A stretch of 6,259 bases of DNA from UBA1738 sp964388835 (GCA_964388835.1 CAYMBZ010000077.1:1-6259), one strand, 5' to 3'; numbered from the stretch's first letter, positions 1-6,142 are shown. A program made the numbers and translations. The notes: generated from the letters alone by a model not told the origin.

Positions 1-16
1 TTTATGAGGTGAAAAT

Positions 17-664
17 ATGCCGAGACTTACAGAAGAAGAGGAACTCAAAAGGCAAACGGAAATGCTTACGGTGGAAAATGAGCTGAAAATTGCGGGTTAC
101 CGCTTTGTTGCCGGGGTTGACGAAGCCGGACGAGGCCCGCTTGCGGGACCGGTTTATGCCGCGGCAGTGATACTTCCGGAAAATGTACGGATTGACGGAA
201 TAAACGATTCCAAAAAGCTGTCGCCGAAAAAGCGCGAAGAGCTGTTTGATAAAATTATCGAAATGGCGGTGAGTTATTCGATTTTTTCAGTTGATGAGGG
301 TATAATCGATGAAATAAACATATTAAATGCCACACACATGGCGATGAATAAAGCGGTAGACTCGCTTTCAACCAAGCCGGATTTTGTTATTATAGACGGC
401 AATTCCATAAACGGAATGACGATTCCTCACCAAACTTTGATAAAGGGAGATTCAAAAAGCATGTCGGTTGCCGCCGCATCCGTTTTGGCAAAGGTTGCAA
501 GAGACCGCTATATAACCGAAATGGCGGAAAAATATCCGCAATACGGATTTGAAAAACACAAGGGCTACGGAACAAAGGCGCATACCGATGCCATTTTAAA
601 GTACGGTATTTGCCCCATACACAGAAAAACTTTTTTAAAAAAATTATTGGGAGAAAAAATATGA
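17..664 (+). CDS. rnhB: Ribonuclease HII
   Basis: Cytoplasmic endonuclease that cuts the RNA strand of RNA-DNA hybrids and incises at ribonucleotides embedded in DNA. At 215 aa it has the usual family length. Visible motifs are GVDEAGRGPLAGPV (residues 33-46, with acidic Asp35 and Glu36), VIIDGN (Asp127) and KGDSKSMSVAAASVLAK (143-159, Asp145). Together these give the four metal-binding acidic residues of the family. HKGYGT (181-186) supplies the conserved Tyr184 region, which in the family helps recognise the RNA-DNA junction. The ATG at 17 follows GAGGTG (6-11) with a 5-base spacer. The stop overlaps the yraN start as ATGA, so the two are probably translationally coupled. The promoter lies outside the window; in many Firmicutes rnhB follows the GTPase gene rbgA/ylqF, but only 16 bases upstream are visible here. 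Nothing is missing or broken. Confidence 0.98.
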   Translation: MPRLTEEEELKRQTEMLTVENELKIAGYRFVAGVDEAGRGPLAGPVYAAAVILPENVRIDGINDSKKLSPKKREELFDKIIEMAVSYSIFSVDEGIIDEINILNATHMAMNKAVDSLSTKPDFVIIDGNSINGMTIPHQTLIKGDSKSMSVAAASVLAKVARDRYITEMAEKYPQYGFEKHKGYGTKAHTDAILKYGICPIHRKTFLKKLLGEKI

Positions 665-1017
665 CTGCACGTGAAGCCGGAATTTTCGGAGAGGATACGG
701 CATGTAAATTTTTGGAGGAGCACGGGATAAACGTTATAAAACGTAATTTCCATTCAAGAGCCGGAGAAATTGACATAATAGCGAAGGACAAAGACACAAT
801 AGTTTTCGTTGAAGTAAAAACTCGGGCAACAAAGGCTTACGGCACTCCGGGTGAGTTTGTAGATTTAAAAAAACGTGAGAAGATTATTCAGACAGCACTG
901 TATTATTTGGGTTGTGATGATATCGACATGCGCTTTGACGTGATTGAGGTCATGTATCGCATGCGGGGAGATGTATTCTGCCCGACCGAAATCAACCATA
1001 TCAAATCGGCTTTTTAA
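661..1017 (+). CDS. yraN: YraN/UPF0102 family nuclease-fold protein
   Basis: A 118-residue protein of the YraN (UPF0102) family, which has a restriction-endonuclease-like fold. Its exact cellular role is poorly defined, and a nucleic-acid role is inferred from the fold. The family signature is clear: an N-terminal helix ending FLEEHG, then VIKRNFHSRAGEIDIIA (25-41) with Glu36 and Asp38, then VFVEVKTR (48-55) with the Glu51-x-Lys53 pair expected of the PD-(D/E)xK fold, RFDVIEV (91-97) and a C-terminal INHIKSAF. I chose ATG 661 because GGGAG (649-653) sits 7 bases upstream and the family normally begins at about this point. An in-frame start at 610 would add 17 residues encoded inside rnhB, with no homology expected. 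The gene overlaps the rnhB stop by 4 bp, a pairing often seen in Firmicutes, so it is probably co-transcribed. Confidence 0.94.
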   Translation: MTAREAGIFGEDTACKFLEEHGINVIKRNFHSRAGEIDIIAKDKDTIVFVEVKTRATKAYGTPGEFVDLKKREKIIQTALYYLGCDDIDMRFDVIEVMYRMRGDVFCPTEINHIKSAF

Positions 1018-1043
1018 TTATTAATGAAAGGGGCGGCGCGGAT

Positions 1044-1940
1044 ATGACGGAAATATTTGATGCGCACTGCGACACAATGAGCGTGCTTGTGGATACAGAT
1101 AAAGCTCTTTACAAAAACAATCTGCATATAGATGCCGAGAGGATGGGGAAATATTCCGCATACACACAGGTGTTCGCGGCGTTTGTTTCACCGAAATACA
1201 GTGAAAATCCCACAAAGCGCACACTTGATATAATCGATAAATTTCTTGTCGAAACAAGGGAAAACGGTATTACAGTATGCAAAAATTATTCCGATTGGAA
1301 AACGGCAAAAACGCCGATTAAGGCTTTCCTCAGCATAGAGGGCGGCGATGGAATAAAAACGCTTTTTGACCTTGAAAGATTCTACAGCATGGGTGTCAGG
1401 ATGATAGCTCCCACGTGGAATTTTAAAAACCATATAGCATGCGGCGTTGGCGAAATCGAGGATACGGGGCTTACGCCTTTCGGAAAAGCACTTGTTAGGG
1501 AAATGAACCGTCTCGGAATTGTCATAGATGTGTCTCACCTCGGTCCGAAATCCTTTCGGGATGTTTGTTCGATAACCGAAAAGCCTGTGTGTGCAAGCCA
1601 TTCTAATCTTATTTCGGTTCAAAATCATCCGAGAAATTTAACGGATGAGCAGTTTAAAGAAATATGCCGCATGGGCGGCGTTGTCGGAATGAATTTTTCC
1701 CCGCCGTTTTTCGGAGATGATGTATCCTGCGTGATTTGGCATACCGAGCGCATGCTTGCTCTCGGCGGAGAAAATAATATCGGATTCGGCAGTGATTTTG
1801 ACGGAGTGGATTTTCTGCCGCGAGGCATAAACGGTGCAGAGAATATGGGAGATATTTTATCGATGCTTCCTTGTTCCGAGAGTATCAAGGAAAAAATCGC
1901 ATACAAAAATTTTTTGCGCCTCATTGAGCATAATTGTTGA
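1044..1940 (+). CDS. M19 family dipeptidase (membrane dipeptidase / renal dipeptidase-like), cytoplasmic
   Basis: Zinc dipeptidase of peptidase family M19, 298 aa, predicted to hydrolyse dipeptides; the substrate range cannot be read from the sequence. The family's metal ligands and catalytic residues are all visible: DAHCDT (His8, Asp10), SIEGGD (bridging Glu99), IDVSHLG (His165), CASHSN (His186), the substrate-binding Arg197 in HPRNLTD, and GSDFDG (Asp251). A family-like KNFLRL motif (288-293) lies near the C-terminus. There is no signal peptide or membrane segment, so despite the family name the enzyme should be cytoplasmic, as is usual for bacterial members. The start is ATG 1044, preceded by AAAGGGG (1027-1033) at a rather long 10-base spacing. 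A closer ATG at 1024 reads only seven codons before TGA (1045-1047). The gene lies 26 bp after yraN with no terminator between them, so it is probably the third gene of the rnhB transcript. No clear terminator follows it. Confidence 0.95.
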   Translation: MTEIFDAHCDTMSVLVDTDKALYKNNLHIDAERMGKYSAYTQVFAAFVSPKYSENPTKRTLDIIDKFLVETRENGITVCKNYSDWKTAKTPIKAFLSIEGGDGIKTLFDLERFYSMGVRMIAPTWNFKNHIACGVGEIEDTGLTPFGKALVREMNRLGIVIDVSHLGPKSFRDVCSITEKPVCASHSNLISVQNHPRNLTDEQFKEICRMGGVVGMNFSPPFFGDDVSCVIWHTERMLALGGENNIGFGSDFDGVDFLPRGINGAENMGDILSMLPCSESIKEKIAYKNFLRLIEHNC

Positions 1941-2013
1941 AATTGCATACTTATGTATAAAATACAAAAAAATAATTTGTGCAAGTAATTTTGAAATTTT
2001 TACTGCATAAATA

Positions 2014-2042
2014 TTGCATTTTTTGCGAAAAAGAGGTATAAT
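2014..2042 (+). promoter_or_regulatory. Sigma-A-type promoter for the aminotransferase gene
   Basis: TTGCAT (2014-2019), a 17-base spacer and a perfect TATAAT (2037-2042). The -35 box matches consensus at only three of six positions; the -10 is ideal. Transcription would begin near 2049, giving a leader of about 60 bases with no obvious riboswitch or T-box structure, then CGGAGG (2099-2104) 5 bases before the ATG. The flanking 1941-2109 gap is very AT-rich and holds no gene. Confidence 0.7.
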
Positions 2043-2109
2043 ATTATTGTATATTGACGCGAAATGAAATTTTGAGCAAAATAAAAATTCAAAAACATCG
2101 GAGGATATT

Positions 2110-3300
2110 ATGATTTCAAAGAAAGCAGCGGGCGTTTCCCCGTCACCTACACTTGCAATAGATTCAAAATTTAAGGAAATGAAAGCAAACGGCGAAGATG
2201 TTGTCGGATTTGGCTGCGGTGAGCCGGATTTTGATACACCGGAGCATATAAAGAAAGCCGCAATTGCGGCAATCATGGGCGGCGAGACAAAATATACCCC
2301 TGCCGCAGGCACATTGCGCTTGAGACAGGCGGTTGCGGATAAGTTCTTGCGAGAGAACGGTCTTGAATACAAGCCGTCGGATATTGTAGTTTCAAATGGC
2401 GCAAAACATTCCTTGATAAACGCTTTTACCGCGGTTTGTAACTCGGGGGATGAGGTAATTATCCCGGCACCTTATTGGGTAAGCTATCCCGAAATGGTTA
2501 AGCTTGCGGACGGTGTACCGGTTATAGTAAATGCCACGGAAGAAAATAACTTTAAGGTTACGGCGGCAGAACTTAAAAAGGCACTTACTCCGAAAACAAA
2601 AGCAATTGTTATAAACAGCCCGTCTAACCCGACCGGTATGGTTTATTCCGAAAGCGAACTTAAGGAAATTGCGGATTTTGCCGTAGAAAATAATTTGTAT
2701 GTGATTTCCGACGAAATTTACGAGCATTTGATTTATGAGGGCAAGCATGTAAGTATCGCATCTTTCGGTGAAAAAATCAAGGATTTGACAATTGTTATCA
2801 ACGGCGTGTCAAAAACTTTTGCAATGACGGGCTGGAGAATAGGATATACCGCGGCAAATCCGGAAATTGCAAAGGCAATGGCTAATATTCAATCTCACGC
2901 ATCGTCTAACCCGAATTCGATTGCCCAGGCGGCAACCGTTGCCGCACTTGAGGGCGGTATGGAGACTGCTGAGGAAATGCGTAAGCAATTCAAGCGCAGA
3001 CGCGATTTTATGGTAGATATGTTCTCTACCATTGACGGTGTTTCATGTAAGAGACCTAACGGCGCTTTCTATATTATGATGAACATAGATGAGCTTATCG
3101 GCAGAACAATGTATGGCGTTACCATAAAGGATGCCGACGACTTTGCGAAACTGTTCCTTGATGTTGCAAAAGTTGCGGTTGTTCCGGGAACGGGCTTCGG
3201 CGTGAACAATTACGTCAGATGGTCTTATGCAACCAGCATGGATAATATAGTTGAGGGAATTGAACGCTTGAAAAAATTCCTTCATGCGGCGGAATTTTAA
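2110..3300 (+). CDS. aspB: Class I PLP-dependent aminotransferase, aspartate aminotransferase subgroup Ib
   Basis: Fold-type I, PLP-dependent, cytoplasmic enzyme, 396 aa, expected to interconvert aspartate + 2-oxoglutarate and oxaloacetate + glutamate. Motifs in order: GCGEPDFDTPEHI (35-47), YTPAAGTLRLR (62-72), PYWVSYPEM (121-129, Trp123 stacking on the cofactor), NSPSNPTG (169-176, Asn173), SDEIYEHLIY (200-209, Asp201 and Tyr204 contacting PLP), and SKTFAMTGWRIGY (234-246), where Lys235 forms the Schiff base and Arg243 binds phosphate. YVRWSYATS (368-376) places the substrate-carboxylate Arg370. Lys99 and Thr14 appear to align with residues that recognise dicarboxylic substrates in the Thermus enzyme of this subgroup (alignment from memory). 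That favours an aspartate or prephenate aminotransferase over an aromatic or alanine one. Substrate specificity remains inferred. The gene has its own promoter and a strong RBS, and is followed by a hairpin at 3329-3372. Confidence 0.95.
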   Translation: MISKKAAGVSPSPTLAIDSKFKEMKANGEDVVGFGCGEPDFDTPEHIKKAAIAAIMGGETKYTPAAGTLRLRQAVADKFLRENGLEYKPSDIVVSNGAKHSLINAFTAVCNSGDEVIIPAPYWVSYPEMVKLADGVPVIVNATEENNFKVTAAELKKALTPKTKAIVINSPSNPTGMVYSESELKEIADFAVENNLYVISDEIYEHLIYEGKHVSIASFGEKIKDLTIVINGVSKTFAMTGWRIGYTAANPEIAKAMANIQSHASSNPNSIAQAATVAALEGGMETAEEMRKQFKRRRDFMVDMFSTIDGVSCKRPNGAFYIMMNIDELIGRTMYGVTIKDADDFAKLFLDVAKVAVVPGTGFGVNNYVRWSYATSMDNIVEGIERLKKFLHAAEF

Positions 3301-3328
3301 GATAAGTTAATAACGGACGGAATTTTAC

Positions 3329-3381
3329 ATCTCCTTTGTGCATAATATTTACTATCATGCACAAAAGGAGATTTTTGTTTT
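3329..3381 (+). terminator. Intrinsic terminator-like hairpin overlapping the next gene's ribosome binding site
   Basis: The arms at 3329-3343 and 3357-3372 pair over 15 base pairs with one bulged A (3363). The loop has 13 bases (3344-3356). A T-rich run (3372-3381, T5-G-T4) follows directly. It begins 29 bases after the aminotransferase stop, so termination of that transcript is the simplest reading. The 3' arm also contains AAAGGAG (3364-3370), the ribosome binding site of the following gene, so in a read-through transcript that site would be base-paired. The large loop is atypical for a strong terminator. Folding is by eye, without energy calculation. Confidence 0.75.
3364..3370 (+). promoter_or_regulatory. 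Ribosome binding site deciding the TTG start of the SpoIIM-like gene
   Basis: AAAGGAG lies 9 bases upstream of the in-frame TTG at 3380. The longer reading from GTG 3338 has no Shine-Dalgarno sequence upstream and would run through both arms of the hairpin. The site is wholly inside the hairpin's 3' arm, so its accessibility depends on whether that stem forms. Confidence 0.7.
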
Positions 3382-3943
3382 GAAGAACACTAAGCTTATT
3401 TTTACAATTATTTTTACCATATTGTATGCCGTCGGTATATTTTTCGGCGGGCTCGGACAGGCAAGAAGCGGCAAACAGGAGGATATGTATAGTTATATTA
3501 CAGGCGCGACATCGGCGTATACGGCAAACACTACGGACAGCATTAAAAGCGTGGCTGTGAATAACCTGAAACTGTTGATTTGTCTGCTTGCGGGAGGGTG
3601 CTTCGTTTTCGGACCGATTCTGCTTTCTGCGGTGATTTTCTGTAAAGGATTTTCTGCAGGATTTGCAATCACGGCGGTTTTGCGCCTTTACGGCATAAAG
3701 GGGTTGCTTCTTTGCGGGGCAAATATATTGTCTGCGCTGTTTTTAATTCCTGCGATATTGTATTACGGAAGTGTCGCTTCTCAAAATGTGATTGTCGGGC
3801 GGCATGAGAAAAAATATTTTTGGAAACGGTATCTTTTTATCGCGCTGTTCATCACCGCGGTGATTTGTGCGGACAGCTTTGCGCGCGGTTATTTATCTTC
3901 GGTTTTTATGCGATTTTCAGAGGGAGTTATAAAAAATATGTAA
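3380..3943 (+). CDS. spoIIM: SpoIIM-family multi-pass membrane protein (stage II sporulation protein M-like)
   Basis: A 187-residue integral membrane protein from the TTG start. Hydrophobic segments are at about 6-24, 65-85, 87-100, 108-130 and 151-166, with a polar loop (29-63) after the first. The central pattern FGPILLSAVIFCKGFSAGFA (77-96), then a Gly-Leu-Leu helix ending LIPAILYYGSVAS (122-134), resembles my recollection of SpoIIM, including its LKG-x-x-x-GF and LLIPA features. In spore formers SpoIIM anchors the SpoIID-SpoIIP peptidoglycan-degrading complex during engulfment of the forespore. The neighbouring xerD-like gene supports the call: spoIIM and xerD (ripX) lie close together in B. 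subtilis. Length is close to the family's roughly 200-215 aa. No mother-cell sigma-E promoter is convincing. It could instead be a non-sporulation member of the same DUF95-type family. An in-frame GTG at 3338 would add 14 residues but lacks an RBS. Confidence 0.75.
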   Translation: MKNTKLIFTIIFTILYAVGIFFGGLGQARSGKQEDMYSYITGATSAYTANTTDSIKSVAVNNLKLLICLLAGGCFVFGPILLSAVIFCKGFSAGFAITAVLRLYGIKGLLLCGANILSALFLIPAILYYGSVASQNVIVGRHEKKYFWKRYLFIALFITAVICADSFARGYLSSVFMRFSEGVIKNM

Positions 3944-3960
3944 AAATAATTAGAAAAAAG

Positions 3961-3990
3961 TCTGCACATATCGAAAATTTGTGGTATAAT
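3961..3990 (+). promoter_or_regulatory. Extended -10 promoter for the XerD-like gene
   Basis: TGGTATAAT (3982-3990) is a perfect extended -10 element. The best -35 candidate, TCTGCA (3961-3966) at 18-base spacing, matches only three of six positions, as is common when the TG extension is present. Transcription would begin near 3997, giving a leader of about 35 bases that includes AGAGGT (4022-4027) before ATG 4034. The promoter starts 17 bases after the SpoIIM-like gene stops. Confidence 0.7.
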
Positions 3991-4033
3991 AGTTATTGTG
4001 TCACATCAAAATTTTATGAAAAGAGGTAAAACA

Positions 4034-4924
4034 ATGCAGGAACTTTTGGATGGATTTGTGTTTTCGCTGATAGGGGAGCGCGGAAAATCCGGAAATACAA
4101 TTATGTCATACAAACGTGATATTGCGGATTATATAAAATTTCTGCAAGAACGCGGAATTACCGATATAACAGACACCGACAGAACAACGGTTCTTACATA
4201 TTTGTTGTTTTTGAAAAAGCAAGGCAGAGCGGAATCTACAATTTCGCGCAGGCTCGCATCTCTCCGCGCGTTTTACGCATATACATCAGAGAGGGGGATA
4301 GATGTTAACGACCCTACAGCTAATCTTGAAACTCCTCATACCTCGCGCAAACTTCCTAGTGTGCTTACTGCGGAGGAAACCTCACGCTTGCTTGCTCAGC
4401 CGAAATGCGTTGATGCAAAGGGATATCGTGATAAGGCAATGCTGGAATTGTTGTATGCAACCGGCATGAAAGTTTCGGAATTAATAAGCTTAAATGTCGG
4501 CGATGTGGATTTAAAAATGGAATATGTAACCTGCAAAACCGCTTCTCATGAACGAGTTGTGCCGATTGGCCGTCCTGCGGCAATTGCGTTGGGAAATTAT
4601 ATTGAATTTGCGCGACCGCTCCTTGTTCCGTCAGAAAATGTAAATGTCCTGTTCTTAAACTGCGGTGGTACAGGAATGTCACGCCAGGGATTTTGGAAAA
4701 TTATAAAAGCATACAAAAAATCCGCGGGTATAGAAAAATCCGTAACTCCATACACGCTTCGTCATTCCTTTGCGGTGCACCTTTTGGAAAACGGTGCGGA
4801 ACCTGAAATAATTTCGCACATGCTGGGGCATGCAGATATTTCGGCAATGCAGGTGTATTCGGATATTCTGGATCCCGAAATTCGCAGGGCATATGATAGA
4901 GCGCACCCCCGAGCACATATTTAA
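4034..4924 (+). CDS. xerD: XerC/XerD-type tyrosine recombinase with a divergent catalytic set
   Basis: A 296-residue recombinase of XerD size. Residues 1-85 form the SAM-like core-binding domain (SYKRDIADYIKFL, then TISRRLASLRAFYAY) and about 105-290 form the catalytic domain. Visible in the active site are Lys168 in the beta-hairpin before HERVVPIG, Arg243 in TLRHSFAVHLL, His266 in MLGHADIS and the nucleophile Tyr275 in QVYSDI. Two usual residues differ: the first catalytic Arg (ATGLRVSEL in XerD) is Lys146 in ATGMKVSEL, and the His of PHxLRH is Tyr240 in TPYTLRH. XerD with XerC normally resolves chromosome dimers at dif. Position next to the SpoIIM-like gene favours the chromosomal XerD role over a phage integrase. 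ATG 4034 follows AGAGGT by 6 bases. The in-frame GTG at 3998 would sit almost at the predicted transcription start and has no RBS. Family is certain; the XerD role is probable. Confidence 0.87.
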   Translation: MQELLDGFVFSLIGERGKSGNTIMSYKRDIADYIKFLQERGITDITDTDRTTVLTYLLFLKKQGRAESTISRRLASLRAFYAYTSERGIDVNDPTANLETPHTSRKLPSVLTAEETSRLLAQPKCVDAKGYRDKAMLELLYATGMKVSELISLNVGDVDLKMEYVTCKTASHERVVPIGRPAAIALGNYIEFARPLLVPSENVNVLFLNCGGTGMSRQGFWKIIKAYKKSAGIEKSVTPYTLRHSFAVHLLENGAEPEIISHMLGHADISAMQVYSDILDPEIRRAYDRAHPRAHI

Positions 4925-4994
4925 CTTAATCGAATTAGCATTTTACCGTTAAAAATCAAAAAAATAGTTGCATTTTTTGGCTACGATAATGATG

Positions 4995-5020
4995 AAAAAA
5001 ATCACCGCCTTTGCGGAGAT
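4995..5020 (-). terminator. Second (distal) intrinsic terminator of asnA
   Basis: Read on the minus strand, the hairpin spans 5020-5001: ATC/GAT and CCGC/GCGG pairs separated by one A-A mismatch (seen on the plus strand), with a CTTT loop. It is followed by seven T (5001-4995). It lies about 115 bases after the asnA stop and just beyond another terminator at 5022-5053. On the plus strand no T-run follows it, so it should not stop xerD transcription. Confidence 0.72.
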
Positions 5021-5021
5021 G

Positions 5022-5053
5022 AAAAATGGGAATACCCGCTGTCGGATATTCCC
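5022..5053 (-). terminator. First (proximal) intrinsic terminator of asnA
   Basis: Positions 5028-5034 (GGGAATA) pair with 5047-5053 (TATTCCC) over seven base pairs. After a C-A mismatch, 5036-5038 pair with 5043-5045, closing a four-base loop. On the minus strand the stem is followed by ATTTTTC (T run at 5026-5022). It lies about 80 bases past the asnA stop codon. With the adjacent hairpin at 4995-5020 it makes a tandem pair. Confidence 0.78.
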
Positions 5054-5065
5054 CAATAGAGTAAG

Positions 5066-5121
5066 CTAAATAATGATATCATTAACCTGATAACGATAAT
5101 GAGCATCGCATTATGTTTTAG
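5066..5121. repeat. AT-rich nested inverted repeat between convergent genes
   Basis: TAATG and CATTA alternate four times (5071, 5080, 5097, 5109). TAATGATATCATTA (5071-5084) is a perfect 14-bp palindrome. In a larger fold, CTAAA-TAATG (5066-5075) pairs with CATTA (5109-5113) and TTTAG (5117-5121) around a three-base bulge, enclosing an inner TCATTA/TAATGA stem (5079-5084 with 5097-5102). A third option is ATAATG/CATTAT (5096-5101 with 5109-5114), followed on the plus strand by GTTTTAG, a weak candidate terminator for xerD. The function is not evident. The rest of 4925-5134, apart from the two minus-strand terminators, holds no gene. Confidence 0.5.
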
Positions 5122-5134
5122 ACATACTTTGGTT

Positions 5135-6142
5135 TTACAGAAGATTTATGCCGTGCTTTGCACATTCTTTAATCATGCTGTCGGGCCAGATTGAAGATTG
5201 AACCTCGCCCACATGAGCTTTGCGGAGAAAATACATACAAATTCTGGATTGTCCTATGCCGCCGCCTATAGTATACGGGAGCTCACCGCGAAGCAGTGCT
5301 TTTTGGAACGGAAGTTCTGCATTTTCTTCTCTGCCTCTGATTTTCAGCTGTGAGAGAAGCGCTTCTTCATCAACACGTATCCCCATTGAGGAAAGCTCAA
5401 GAGCGGTATCGAGAATGGGATAGTACACGATTATATCACCGTTTAAGCTCCAATCATCATAATCGGGGGCACGTCCGTCATGGATTTTACCTGATTTAAG
5501 CACACCGCCTATCTGCATGAGAAATACGGCGCCTTTTTCCTTTGCGATGGCATATTCCCGCTCTTTCGGAGTTTTGCCCGGGTACATATCTTCAAGTTCC
5601 TGGGTAGTTATAAAGAATATGTCCTCCGGAAGATATATTTCGGCAAAATCATACTCTGAGGCTATATAGCGCTCGGTATGTTTAAGTGTCGCATATATCT
5701 TTGATACGCTATCTTTTAAGGTATCCACGGTTCTGTCAGACTTCTCAATGACCTTTTCCCAATCCCACTGGTCAACGTAATTTGAATGAAGATTGTCAAC
5801 ATCCTCGTCGCGGCGGATTGCGTTCATATCGGTGTAGAGCCCCTCGCCCGACGTGAAGCCGTAATGCTTCAGTGCAAAACGCTTCCATTTAGCCAATGAA
5901 TGAACAATTTCATAGTCACCCTCAATTCCTTTTATGTCAAACGCTACGGGGCGCTCAACGCCGTTTAAAGTGTCATTTAAGCCGCTTGCGCGGTTGACAA
6001 AAAGCGGTGCCGATACGCGCGTTAAATTAAGCTGTATCGATAAATCGCGTTCAAAAAAATCTTTAACTTTTTTAATTGCCTGCTCAGTCTGTTTGAGAGA
6101 TAGAAGTGGCTTATACCCTTGCGGAATAACCAAACCGTTCAC
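5135..6142 (-). CDS. asnA: Aspartate--ammonia ligase (asparagine synthetase A)
   Basis: Forms asparagine from aspartate, ammonia and ATP, releasing AMP and pyrophosphate; a cytoplasmic enzyme with a class II aminoacyl-tRNA-synthetase-like fold. At 335 aa it is close to the 330 aa of the E. coli enzyme. Matching motifs are EIVHSLAKWKR (78-88), SGEGLYT (98-104), YVDQWDWE (122-129), GAVFLMQIGG (204-213), RAPDYDDW (224-231), ELSSMGIRVD (249-258) and LLRGELPYTIGGGIGQSR (283-300). Asp57, Arg110 and Gln125 align with E. coli Asp46, Arg100 and Gln116, which contact substrate and ATP, so the enzyme should be active. The start is GTG 6142; the complementary GGGG (6150-6153) gives an RBS 7 bases away. 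The ATG overlapping it at 6144 reads straight into TGA. It is transcribed alone in this window from a near-ideal promoter, convergent with xerD, and ends in tandem terminators. It is unrelated to the glutamine-dependent AsnB enzymes. Confidence 0.98.
   Translation of the reverse strand: MNGLVIPQGYKPLLSLKQTEQAIKKVKDFFERDLSIQLNLTRVSAPLFVNRASGLNDTLNGVERPVAFDIKGIEGDYEIVHSLAKWKRFALKHYGFTSGEGLYTDMNAIRRDEDVDNLHSNYVDQWDWEKVIEKSDRTVDTLKDSVSKIYATLKHTERYIASEYDFAEIYLPEDIFFITTQELEDMYPGKTPKEREYAIAKEKGAVFLMQIGGVLKSGKIHDGRAPDYDDWSLNGDIIVYYPILDTALELSSMGIRVDEEALLSQLKIRGREENAELPFQKALLRGELPYTIGGGIGQSRICMYFLRKAHVGEVQSSIWPDSMIKECAKHGINLL

Noticed and set aside
1..16. Possible stop codon of an upstream gene (TGA at 5-7 or 10-12)
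   Set aside because: Sixteen bases cannot fix a reading frame, so an upstream rbgA/ylqF gene is only a guess from typical gene order.
610..660. Upstream in-frame start that would extend yraN by 17 residues
   Set aside because: The extension lies wholly inside rnhB, lacks a ribosome binding site and precedes the conserved family N-terminus. ATG 661 has GGGAG at a good distance.
1188..1628. Long minus-strand open frame inside the dipeptidase gene, and similar antisense frames elsewhere
   Set aside because: They lie opposite clearly homologous genes, show no recognisable protein motifs and lack sensible upstream signals, so they are shadows of the real coding frames.
1980..2007. Imperfect stem (TGCA and GTAA arms) after the dipeptidase gene as its terminator
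   Set aside because: The stem is short and bulged, and no T-run follows directly; the nearest T-run (2019-2024) is separated and overlaps the next promoter.
2054..2082. Second promoter for the aminotransferase (TTGACG, 17 bases, CAAAAT)
   Set aside because: The -10 is poor, and a perfect TATAAT at 2037-2042 already explains transcription.
3338..3379. GTG start giving the SpoIIM-like protein 14 more residues
   Set aside because: No Shine-Dalgarno sequence precedes it, and the added residues would be encoded by the hairpin arms and loop. TTG 3380 has AAAGGAG 9 bases upstream.
3998..4033. GTG start adding 12 residues to the XerD-like protein
   Set aside because: It coincides with the predicted transcription start and has no RBS. 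ATG 4034 follows AGAGGT by 6 bases and fits the normal XerD length.
4925..4960. A dif site next to xerD
   Set aside because: I could not align two 11-bp arms around a 6-bp centre with known dif sequences here or in the 1941-1990 gap.
4959..4978. A-run/T-run hairpin just after xerD as its terminator
   Set aside because: The stem is purely A-T with no GC core and no T-run beyond its own arm, so efficient termination is unlikely.
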